Shown here in pieces: positions 1 to 6,323 of a stretch of DNA of 8,574 nucleotides; position 1 is the stretch's first letter; every line of letters begins with the position of its first letter. This DNA comes from Chersky-822 sp035509195. GTDB taxonomy: Bacteria; Actinomycetota; Actinomycetes; Streptosporangiales; Streptosporangiaceae. Made by a program: the position numbers and the translations under genes. The notes beneath the pieces were generated by a model. That model was not told the origin of the DNA and did no database searches. It worked only from the letters and a program-made list of their open reading frames with translations. The stretch covers positions 1 to 8,574 of the forward strand of contig DATJLT010000034.1 in NCBI GenBank assembly GCA_035509195.1. The letters are read 5' to 3'.

Positions 1-1
1 G

Positions 2-925
2 GCGGTGGTCCGCGGCCGAGTGGTCAGTGACGAGCGCGAAACCCTGGTCGAGATCGAGCTCACCCCCGGCAAGGCAAACCGCGCCCGGCTGGGCGGCTCC
101 CCCGTCAGCCGGGCCCGCGACGTGCTCGGTGTGTTGCGGACCGTGCTGTTCGCCCCTGAGGACCTCGCGATCGTCAAGGGCGACCCGTCAGAGAGGCGCC
201 GCTACCTCGACGATCTGCTCGTAGCCAGCCGTCCCAGGTACGCGGCGGTCCGCTCGGACTACGAGCGCGTCGTCAAGCAGCGGACCGCGCTACTCAAGTC
301 GGCAAGGACGGCCGGAAGAGCGCCGGCCGGACTGGACATCTGGGACGAGCAGCTCGTCGCCAAGGGAGCCGAGCTGACCGAGGGCAGGCTGAGGCTCGCG
401 GCAGCGCTGCGCCCCCAGGTCACCGCCAGCTACGCCGACGTGGCCGCCGACCAGCGTTCCGCGTCGATCAGCTACCGCCAGGGCTCTGAGCGCTCGGCCG
501 TCTACGACCCTGAGCCCGAGTCCGGCAAGCTGCGGCAGGCGCTGGCCGAGTCGCTTGACCGGCTGCGGCGGGCCGAACTTGAGCGGGGAGTCTGCCTCGC
601 CGGCCCGCATCGGGACGAGCTCGAACTGAAGATCGGCGAGCTGCCTGCCCGCGGCTACGCCAGCCACGGCGAATCCTGGTCGCTCGCGCTCGCGCTGCGG
701 CTGGCCGCGTTCGGCTTGCTGCGCGCGGACGGCGAGGACCCCGTGTTGCTGCTCGATGACGTATTCGCCGAGCTTGACGCCGGCCGCAGGGAACGGCTCG
801 CCGAGCTGGCCGCCGGTGCCGAGCAAGTACTCGTGACAGCGGCCGTCGCGGCGGACGTGCCGGTGCGGCTCGCTGGGGAGGGCATGTCTTATTTGGTTGC
901 TGGGGGGCAGGTGCGGCGTGGCTGA
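2..925 (+). CDS. recF: RecF, DNA gap repair ATPase (5' end missing)
   Basis: RecF is a cytoplasmic SMC/ABC-type ATPase that acts with RecO and RecR to load RecA at single-strand gaps and stalled forks. About 307 residues are visible, open to the left edge. The family is usually 370-400 residues, so roughly 70-85 N-terminal residues including the Walker A loop lie outside the window. Visible landmarks include the LFAPEDLAIVKGDPSERRRYLDDLL block at about residues 49-73 (counting from the GTG at position 5), the CLAGPHRDEL block near 197, the ABC signature-like ASHGESWSLALALRLA near 219, and Walker B with D-loop LLLDDVFAELD encoded by 746-778. The GTG at position 5 is only the first start-like codon and not the true start. 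The stop overlaps dciA, indicating co-transcription. Identity is firm from the motifs and the gene order before dciA-gyrB-gyrA. Confidence 0.95.
   Translation, partial: AVVRGRVVSDERETLVEIELTPGKANRARLGGSPVSRARDVLGVLRTVLFAPEDLAIVKGDPSERRRYLDDLLVASRPRYAAVRSDYERVVKQRTALLKSARTAGRAPAGLDIWDEQLVAKGAELTEGRLRLAAALRPQVTASYADVAADQRSASISYRQGSERSAVYDPEPESGKLRQALAESLDRLRRAELERGVCLAGPHRDELELKIGELPARGYASHGESWSLALALRLAAFGLLRADGEDPVLLLDDVFAELDAGRRERLAELAAGAEQVLVTAAVAADVPVRLAGEGMSYLVAGGQVRRG
902..907 (+). promoter_or_regulatory. G-rich Shine-Dalgarno for dciA
   Basis: A run of six G lies 10 nt before the GTG at 918, inside the recF 3' end. It supports 918 as the dciA start over the in-frame TTG at 897. The only purine-rich site before that TTG (GGGGAGGG at 875-882) sits 14 nt away, too far for good initiation. 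Confidence 0.45.
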
Positions 926-1460
926 GGGCGAAACGCAGGACAGGGCCGCACTCGCGGCGCAGGCACTGGCCAGGGCGAAGGTGGACGCGGCAGCGAGAGG
1001 AACTCATCCGCAGGCAGTCGCCACGGGAAAATTTGGCGAAAAAAAGCTTGCCGAACCGGCTGGCCCCGCAGCGGCCACCGCTTCAGGCGGCCGGGTGCGC
1101 CGCGAGGACCCGGCACCGCTCAACGCGGCCATCAGCGCTCTGATGCGGGAGGCCGGCTGGGAGCTTTCCGTGGCGGCCGGGTCAGTTTTCGGCCGGTGGG
1201 CGCAGATCGTGGGCCCCGATCTCGCCGCCCACACCACGCCCGTCGGTCTCGCGGAAGGGGAGCTGGTCGTGTCAGCGGACTCGACCGCCTGGGCGACCCA
1301 GCTCAGGCTGCTCGCCAGCCAGCTCGTGCGGCGGCTGAACGCCGAACTGGGTGACGGAGCCGTGCTCAGGGTGCTTGTACGCGGGCCGGGAAGCGGTTAT
1401 CCACAAGCTGGCGGGTGGCGGGTGCGCGGCGGTCGGGGTGAGCGCGACACTTACGGTTAA
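918..1460 (+). CDS. dciA: DciA (DUF721) replicative helicase operator/loader
   Basis: DciA is the ancestral bacterial factor that binds the DnaB helicase and helps load it at the origin; actinobacteria lack DnaC and DnaI. The predicted protein has 180 residues. Its N-terminal ~30 residues form an Ala/Arg-rich segment (RAALAAQALARAKVDAAARG) typical of actinobacterial members, followed by a variable linker. The DUF721 domain spans about residues 68-165, with GRWAQIVGP at 92-100 and STAWATQLRLL at 122-132. The C-terminus ends in DTYG, as I recall for Streptomyces homologues. The GTG at 918 is chosen because it overlaps recF by 8 nt, has a G-rich ribosome site and gives a family-like N-terminus. 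A TTG at 897 would add seven residues. The 3' end contains a DnaA-box sequence. Older annotation of this family calls it a hypothetical protein or a zinc-ribbon RNA-binding protein. Confidence 0.9.
   Translation: MAEGETQDRAALAAQALARAKVDAAARGTHPQAVATGKFGEKKLAEPAGPAAATASGGRVRREDPAPLNAAISALMREAGWELSVAAGSVFGRWAQIVGPDLAAHTTPVGLAEGELVVSADSTAWATQLRLLASQLVRRLNAELGDGAVLRVLVRGPGSGYPQAGGWRVRGGRGERDTYG
1397..1405 (+). promoter_or_regulatory. Perfect DnaA-box 9-mer inside dciA
   Basis: The sequence TTATCCACA matches the strong E. coli DnaA box exactly and differs by one base from the TTGTCCACA form common in actinobacterial origins. It lies in the last 65 bases of dciA, encoding part of SGYPQAG, about 95 bp before the possible gyrB -10 box. 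No second perfect box was found in the window, so this is at most a single site and not an origin. Binding and function are inferred. Confidence 0.45.
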
Positions 1461-1500
1461 CAGGCGACCGCATGCGGCCCAGACTGGCGGTACAAGCAGG

Positions 1501-1506
1501 TAAAAT
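1501..1506 (+). promoter_or_regulatory. Possible gyrB -10 box (TAAAAT)
   Basis: In the 167-bp dciA-gyrB gap the most AT-rich spot is TAAAAT, five of six bases matching the sigma-70/HrdB -10 consensus. No good -35 hexamer stands 16-19 bp upstream, which is common in actinobacterial promoters but leaves the call weak. If used, the leader would be about 115 nt. A 10-bp palindrome, CCGCATGCGG at 1468-1477, lies just upstream. Gyrase operons are often controlled by supercoiling, but the sequence alone does not show that here. Confidence 0.3.
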
Positions 1507-1614
1507 AGGCAAGCGTACCGGGACAGCTGCGGACGGGGAAGAGCAGCGGCAAATCCGGCGCGCCCGTTGATCGCCGACGCGGTCGACGCGGTTCTGGTCG
1601 GCCCGCTTTCTGAC

Positions 1615-1619
1615 AGGAG
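1615..1619 (+). promoter_or_regulatory. gyrB: Shine-Dalgarno AGGAG setting the gyrB TTG start
   Basis: AGGAG stands 8 nt before the TTG at 1628. It is the main evidence that gyrB starts at a rare TTG codon. The next in-frame ATG (M23 in RPGMYIG) falls inside the conserved ATPase domain and would remove essential residues. Confidence 0.75.
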
Positions 1620-1627
1620 CGAATCGT

Positions 1628-3565
1628 TTGTCTTACGACGCACGCTCGATCACGGTCCTCGAAGGCCTTGAGGCGGTTCGCAAGCGCCCTGGCATGTACA
1701 TCGGCTCCACGGGCGAGCGCGGCCTGCATCATCTGGTACAGGAGGTCGTCGACAACGCTGTGGACGAAGCCCTGGCCGGCTACTGCGACACCATTCTGGT
1801 GACGTTGCTGGCCGACGGCGGCGTCAGCGTCTTCGACAACGGCCGTGGCATCCCGGTAGACAATCACCCGGTGGAGAACCGCCCGGCAGTCGAGGTCGTG
1901 CTGACCACACTGCACGCGGGGGGCAAGTTCGACGGCAAGTCCTACGCGGTATCAGGCGGACTGCACGGCGTCGGCGTCTCCGTCGTCAACGCGCTGTCCG
2001 CGCGCCTTGAGGTAGAGATATGCAAGGACGGCTACGTCTGGCGGCAGTCTTACGAGCTAGGTGATCCGACCGGCCCGCTGGTCAAGGGCGAGGAGACCGA
2101 CAGGACCAGCACGATCATCACGTTCTGGCCGGACGGCAACATCTTCGAGACCACTAACTGGAGCTTCGAGACGCTGTCTCGCCGGCTGCAGGAGATGGCG
2201 TTCCTCAACCGCGGCCTGTCGATCACGCTCAAGGACGAGCGCCCGGACGAAGACCGGACCACCGAGCAGGCCGAGGTGAGCTACTGCTACGACGGCGGTA
2301 TCGCGGACTTCGTGCGTTACATCAACAAGTCCAAGGACGCGATCCACGACTCGGTGATCGAGTTCGGCGAAGAGGCGATCGGCATCTCGGCCGAGGTCGC
2401 GATGCAGTGGAGCGGCTCCTACGCCGAGTCCGTGCACACCTTCGCTAACACGATCAACACCGCCGAAGGCGGCACGCACGAAGAGGGCTTCAGGTCCGCG
2501 CTGACCACGATCGTGAACCGCTACGCCCGTGAGCAGAAGCTGGTTAAGGAGAAGGACGAGGCGCTCACCGGTGACGACGTCCGCGAGGGCCTGACCGCGA
2601 TCATTCACGTCAAGCTGGCCGAGCCGCAGTTCGAGGGCCAGACGAAGACCAAGCTAGGTAACACAGAGGCCAAGTCGTTCGTGCAGAAGACCTGTAATGA
2701 TCATCTGCGCGACTGGTTCGAGCGCAACCCGGGCGAGGCCAAGTCGATCGTCATCAAGGCGACGCAGGCCGCGCGGGCGCGGATTGCCGCGCGGCACGCT
2801 CGCGACCTGACCCGCAAGGGGTTGTCCGGTGGTTCAGGCCTGCCAGGCAAGCTCTCCGACTGCCAGTCTGGCGACCCGGCGCAATGCGAGATCTACGTCG
2901 TCGAGGGCGATTCGGCTGGCGGTTCGGCCAAGGGCGGCCGCGACCCGATGTTTCAGGCGATCCTCCCCATCCGCGGCAAGATCTTGAACGTCGAGAAGGC
3001 GCGGATCGACAGGGCGCTGAAGAACAACGAGGTCCAGTCCCTCATCACGGCGCTCGGCACCGGCATTCACGACGAGTTCGACATCAGCAAGCTGCGCTAC
3101 CACAAGATCATCTTGATGGCGGACGCGGACGTGGACGGTCAGCACATCACCACATTGCTGCTGACGTTGCTGTTCAGGTTCATGAAGCCGCTGATCGAGG
3201 CGGGCTACGTGTACCTGGCGCAGCCGCCGCTCTACAAGATCAAGTGGGATGGCCGCGGCAACGAGTCGAGCTACGCCTACTCAGACAGGGAGCGGGACGC
3301 GATCATCGACGCGGGCATCGGCGAGGGCCGCAGGGACCCGAGGCCGCGCGATGGCGTGCAGCGCTACAAGGGTCTCGGCGAGATGAACGCGACCGAGTTG
3401 TGGGAGACCACGATGGACCCGGCAGGGCGAGTGCTCAGGCTGATCACGCTGGACGACGCCGCCCAGGCCGACGAGTTGTTCAGCGTGCTGATGGGCGAGG
3501 ACGTTGAAGCCAGGCGCGCTTTCATCCAGCGCAACGCTAAGGATGTCCGGTTCCTGGACATCTAG
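1628..3565 (+). CDS. gyrB: DNA gyrase subunit B
   Basis: GyrB is the ATPase and TOPRIM subunit of the cytoplasmic A2B2 gyrase, which introduces negative supercoils. It has 645 residues, close to other actinobacterial GyrBs and without the ~170-residue insertion of E. coli GyrB. The GHKL ATPase shows E39 and N43 in EVVDNAVDEA, D70 in DNGRGIP, the lid GGLHGVGVSVVN at about 110-121, and the transducer QTKTKL at 338-343. The TOPRIM domain has the metal ligands E426 (EGDSAGGS) and D499/D501/D503 (DADVDG). The C-terminal QRYKGLGEMN block follows. Translation begins at TTG; MSYDARSITVLEGL matches the usual GyrB N-terminus. K133 occupies the position of E. coli R136, the aminocoumarin-contact arginine. 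The gene is 12 nt ahead of gyrA, so the two are surely one operon. GyrB rather than ParE is supported by the gyrA partner and the recF-dciA context. Confidence 0.97.
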   Translation: MSYDARSITVLEGLEAVRKRPGMYIGSTGERGLHHLVQEVVDNAVDEALAGYCDTILVTLLADGGVSVFDNGRGIPVDNHPVENRPAVEVVLTTLHAGGKFDGKSYAVSGGLHGVGVSVVNALSARLEVEICKDGYVWRQSYELGDPTGPLVKGEETDRTSTIITFWPDGNIFETTNWSFETLSRRLQEMAFLNRGLSITLKDERPDEDRTTEQAEVSYCYDGGIADFVRYINKSKDAIHDSVIEFGEEAIGISAEVAMQWSGSYAESVHTFANTINTAEGGTHEEGFRSALTTIVNRYAREQKLVKEKDEALTGDDVREGLTAIIHVKLAEPQFEGQTKTKLGNTEAKSFVQKTCNDHLRDWFERNPGEAKSIVIKATQAARARIAARHARDLTRKGLSGGSGLPGKLSDCQSGDPAQCEIYVVEGDSAGGSAKGGRDPMFQAILPIRGKILNVEKARIDRALKNNEVQSLITALGTGIHDEFDISKLRYHKIILMADADVDGQHITTLLLTLLFRFMKPLIEAGYVYLAQPPLYKIKWDGRGNESSYAYSDRERDAIIDAGIGEGRRDPRPRDGVQRYKGLGEMNATELWETTMDPAGRVLRLITLDDAAQADELFSVLMGEDVEARRAFIQRNAKDVRFLDI

Positions 3566-3569
3566 GAGA
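3564..3569 (+). promoter_or_regulatory. gyrA: gyrA Shine-Dalgarno overlapping the gyrB stop
   Basis: AGGAGA begins within the gyrB TAG stop (3563-3565) and ends 8 nt before the gyrA GTG at 3578. A ribosome finishing gyrB covers the gyrA initiation site, which favours coupled translation and balanced subunit amounts. Confidence 0.7.
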
Positions 3570-3577
3570 ACATTTCT

Positions 3578-6181
3578 GTGACTACTGACACGACTGAGGC
3601 CGACGGCACTGGCGGCGGACGGCTTGAACCTGTCGACATCCAGGTCGAGATGCAGCGAAGCTACATCGATTATGCGATGTCGGTCATTGTCGGGCGCGCG
3701 CTGCCTGACGTGCGCGACGGCCTCAAGCCGGTGCATGTCCGCGTGCTTTACGCGATGTACGACGGCGGGTACCGGCCCGACCGCGGGCACTCCAAGTGCT
3801 CGAGGGTCGTCGGCGACGTCATGGGCCAGTACCACCCGCACGGCGATTCGGCGATCTACGACACGCTGGTCAGGCTGGCGCAGACCTGGTCGATGCGGAT
3901 GCCACTGGTCGACGGGCACGGGAACTTCGGCTCGCCGGGCAACGACCCGCCGGCCGCGATGCGCTACACCGAGTGCCGCCTCGCGCCGCTCGCGATGGAA
4001 ATGCTGCGGGACATCGACAAGGACACGGTCGATTTTCGGCCAAATTACGACGGGCGATCGTCGGAACCGGTAGTACTGCCCGCCCGCTTTCCCAATTTGC
4101 TGGTCAACGGCTCTGAGGGCATCGCGGTCGGCATGGCGACCAAGATCCCGCCGCACAACCTGCGCGAGATCACCGCTGGCGTGCAGTGGTACCTGGAGAA
4201 CTTCGAGGCCACCGACGAGGAGTTGCTCGAGGCCCTGATCGAGCGGGTCAAGGGTCCTGATTTCCCCACCTACGGGCAGATCGTCGGCCGGCGCGGGATC
4301 CAGGAGGCGTACCGTACGGGTCGGGGCTCGATCACGATGCGGGCGGTCGTGGAGATCGATGAAGACCGCCGCGGCCGGACCACGCTTGTCGTCAAGGAAC
4401 TCCCCTACCAGGTCAACCCCGACAACCTCGCCGCCAAGATCGACGAGCTGTCCAAGGACGGCCGTGTCGCCGGCATCGCCGACGTGCAGGACCTGAGTAG
4501 TTCGCGTACCGGGCAGCAGCTCGTGATCGTGCTCAAGCGCGACGCGGTCGCGAAGGTCGTGCTTAACAACCTCTACAAGCACACGCAGCTTCAGGAGACG
4601 TTCGGCGCGAACATGCTCGCGCTGGTCGACGGCGTGCCGCGCACCCTGCGCCTGGACCAGATGATCAGGTACTGGGTCGCTCACCAGATCGAGGTCATCG
4701 TCAGGCGCACGAGGTACCTGCTGCGCAAGGCTCGTGAGCGCGCGCACATCTTGTCAGCGCTGATCAAGGCCATCGACCAGATCGACGCGGTGATCGCGCT
4801 GATCAGGGCCAGTGAGTCGGCGGCCGTGGCCCAGCAGGGCCTGATGGAACTGCTTGACATCGACGACATTCAGGCGCGGGCCATCCTGGACATGCAACTC
4901 CGCCGCCTGGCGGCCCTCGAGCGGCAGCAGCTCATCGACGAGTACGAGGAGTTGATGGCGCAGATCGCCGACTACGAGGCGATCCTCGCTTCTCCCGAGC
5001 GGCAGCGCCAGATCATCGGCACCGAGCTTGCGGAGATCACGGCGAAGTACGGCGATGACCGCAGGACAGAGCTTGTCGCCTGGGACGGCGAGGTCTCCGA
5101 GGCCGACCTGATCGCCGAGGAGGACGTGGTCGTCACGATCACCCGCGGCGGCTACGCGAAGCGGACCAAGACCGGCCTGTACCGGGCGCAGCGGCGCGGC
5201 GGCAAGGGCGTGCGGGGTGCACAGCTTCGCACCGACGACATCGTTGAGCACTTCTTCGTGACGTCAACGCACCACTGGATCTTGTTCTTCACTAATAAGG
5301 GGCGGGTGTACCGCGCCAAGGCCTACGAGCTGCCAGAGGCCGCCAGAGACGCCAGGGGACAGCACGTGGCTAACTTGCTGGCGTTCCAGCCCGACGAGCG
5401 GATCGCCGAGGTGCTGGCGCTGCCTGACTACGAGGTCGCTCCTTACCTGGTGCTCGCGACGGCCGGCGGCCTGGTGAAGAAGTCCAGGCTGAGCGAGTTC
5501 GACTCCACGCGGGCCGGCGGGATCATCGCGATCATCCTGCGCGAGGACGATGAGGTGATCTCGGCGCGGCTGGTGTCGCCAGAGCAGGATCTGCTGCTGG
5601 TTTCCCGCCACGCCCAGGCGATCAGGTTCCACGCCGACGACGAGGCGTTGCGGCCGATGGGCCGGGCCACCTCTGGTGTCATCGGCATGCGATTCACCAA
5701 TGGCGATCGATTGCTCGGCATGCATGTCGTCGAGGCAGGGGCCGACCCTGACGTGCTGGTGGCGACCGGTGGTGGGTACGCCAAGCGGACGCCCGCTGAT
5801 ATGTACCCGGTGCAGGGCCGCGGCGGCCTCGGCGTGGTGACGGCCAGGATCGTTGAGGCGCGGGGAGAGCTGATTGGCGCGCTGATGGTCGGGCCGGACG
5901 ACGAGGTGTTCGCCATTACCTCTGCTGGCGGCGTGATCAGGACCTCGGCGGCGGAGATCAAGCAGTCGAGCAGGCAGACGATGGGCGTTCGTCTGGTTAA
6001 TCTGGCGCCAGGTACGACTCTCGTCGCGATTGCGCGTAACGAGGAGATCGCTGATCAGGAGTCGGATCAGGACTCAGACCAAGACGAGGTCGAGACAGAA
6101 GCGACTGAAGATCCTGACAGCGGGCAGAACCTGGATGCGCAGGACAGCGGCCCTGATCGGACCCCCGAGCAGGACGGCTGA
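3578..6181 (+). CDS. gyrA: DNA gyrase subunit A
   Basis: GyrA is the DNA breakage-reunion and wrapping subunit of gyrase. It has 867 residues, normal for actinobacteria. The breakage-reunion domain runs to about residue 510. The catalytic tyrosine is Y130 (AMRYTEC; E. coli Y122). The quinolone region HPHGDSAIYD has S91 and D95 (E. coli S83 and D87), the drug-sensitive type, unlike the Ala of mycobacteria. The C-terminal beta-pinwheel carries the GyrA box QRRGGKG at 538-544, which marks GyrA rather than ParC. An acidic tail covers about 821-867. Two positions depart from the family: V54 replaces the first Arg of KPVHRRVL (E. coli R46), and K189 replaces Asn in GMATNIPPHN (E. coli N181). R40, R55 and the HPH histidines are kept. 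The GTG start has AGGAGA 8 nt upstream. Enzyme function is very likely intact. Confidence 0.97.
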   Translation: MTTDTTEADGTGGGRLEPVDIQVEMQRSYIDYAMSVIVGRALPDVRDGLKPVHVRVLYAMYDGGYRPDRGHSKCSRVVGDVMGQYHPHGDSAIYDTLVRLAQTWSMRMPLVDGHGNFGSPGNDPPAAMRYTECRLAPLAMEMLRDIDKDTVDFRPNYDGRSSEPVVLPARFPNLLVNGSEGIAVGMATKIPPHNLREITAGVQWYLENFEATDEELLEALIERVKGPDFPTYGQIVGRRGIQEAYRTGRGSITMRAVVEIDEDRRGRTTLVVKELPYQVNPDNLAAKIDELSKDGRVAGIADVQDLSSSRTGQQLVIVLKRDAVAKVVLNNLYKHTQLQETFGANMLALVDGVPRTLRLDQMIRYWVAHQIEVIVRRTRYLLRKARERAHILSALIKAIDQIDAVIALIRASESAAVAQQGLMELLDIDDIQARAILDMQLRRLAALERQQLIDEYEELMAQIADYEAILASPERQRQIIGTELAEITAKYGDDRRTELVAWDGEVSEADLIAEEDVVVTITRGGYAKRTKTGLYRAQRRGGKGVRGAQLRTDDIVEHFFVTSTHHWILFFTNKGRVYRAKAYELPEAARDARGQHVANLLAFQPDERIAEVLALPDYEVAPYLVLATAGGLVKKSRLSEFDSTRAGGIIAIILREDDEVISARLVSPEQDLLLVSRHAQAIRFHADDEALRPMGRATSGVIGMRFTNGDRLLGMHVVEAGADPDVLVATGGGYAKRTPADMYPVQGRGGLGVVTARIVEARGELIGALMVGPDDEVFAITSAGGVIRTSAAEIKQSSRQTMGVRLVNLAPGTTLVAIARNEEIADQESDQDSDQDEVETEATEDPDSGQNLDAQDSGPDRTPEQDG
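6053..6088 (+). repeat. gyrA: 12-nt tandem repeat in the gyrA acidic tail
   Basis: Three imperfect 12-nt units (GATCAGGAGTCG, GATCAGGACTCA, GACCAAGACGAG) encode DQES, DQDS and DQDE. They build part of the acidic C-terminal tail. Replication slippage is the likely origin, and tail length should vary among relatives. Confidence 0.75.
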
Positions 6182-6287
6182 ACCGGTGCATTGCGTGAAG
6201 TTCGCAACTATTTCAGGTAGTGGATCGTCTTGAGTTGTGTCTATCGTGACGATCCGGCTATCTACGGCGCGGGCATCGCGTGCGGCG

Positions 6288-6293
6288 GATAAT
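6288..6293 (+). promoter_or_regulatory. Possible -10 box upstream of the DUF3566 gene
   Basis: GATAAT matches five of six bases of the -10 consensus and lies 36 nt before the preferred GTG at 6324. No clear -35 element is visible. If it is real, transcription would begin near 6300, downstream of the alternative GTG at 6237, which supports the shorter reading frame. The remaining 6182-6287 stretch shows only a weak inverted repeat, TTGCG/CGCAA at 6191-6207, and no convincing terminator after gyrA. Confidence 0.25.
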
Positions 6294-6314
6294 GTCGAGG
6301 TAGCACTGAGGGCG

Positions 6315-6320
6315 GGAGGA
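6315..6320 (+). promoter_or_regulatory. Shine-Dalgarno GGAGGA choosing the DUF3566 start
   Basis: GGAGGA lies just before the in-frame GTG at 6324 (three bases between). The spacing is short, but it is the only strong ribosome site in the region. The upstream in-frame GTG at 6237 has none. A further GTG at 6336 is a second candidate, 15 nt away. Confidence 0.5.
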
Positions 6321-6323
6321 CGG

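Noticed and set aside
5..7. GTG at position 5 as the recF start
   Set aside because: The frame stays open to the left edge, and the protein from here lacks the N-terminal ATP-binding part that every RecF has.
1759..1767. TGTGGACGA, a one-mismatch DnaA box on the minus strand in gyrB
   Set aside because: It is dictated by codons of the invariant NAVDEA motif, so it carries little evidence of selection as a DnaA site.
2884..3507. 207-codon plus-strand frame inside gyrB
   Set aside because: It is a shifted-frame shadow of the TOPRIM region, with a strongly Arg/Gly/Ala-biased low-information sequence.
3281..4747. 488-codon open frame on the minus strand across the gyrB-gyrA junction
   Set aside because: It is antisense to two unmistakable gyrase genes. 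Its composition (rich in Asp, His, Arg, Val) is that of a GC-rich shadow frame, and no domain is recognisable.
6191..6207. TTGCG/CGCAA inverted repeat after gyrA as a terminator
   Set aside because: The stem is only 5 bp, the loop is 7 nt and no T-tract follows.
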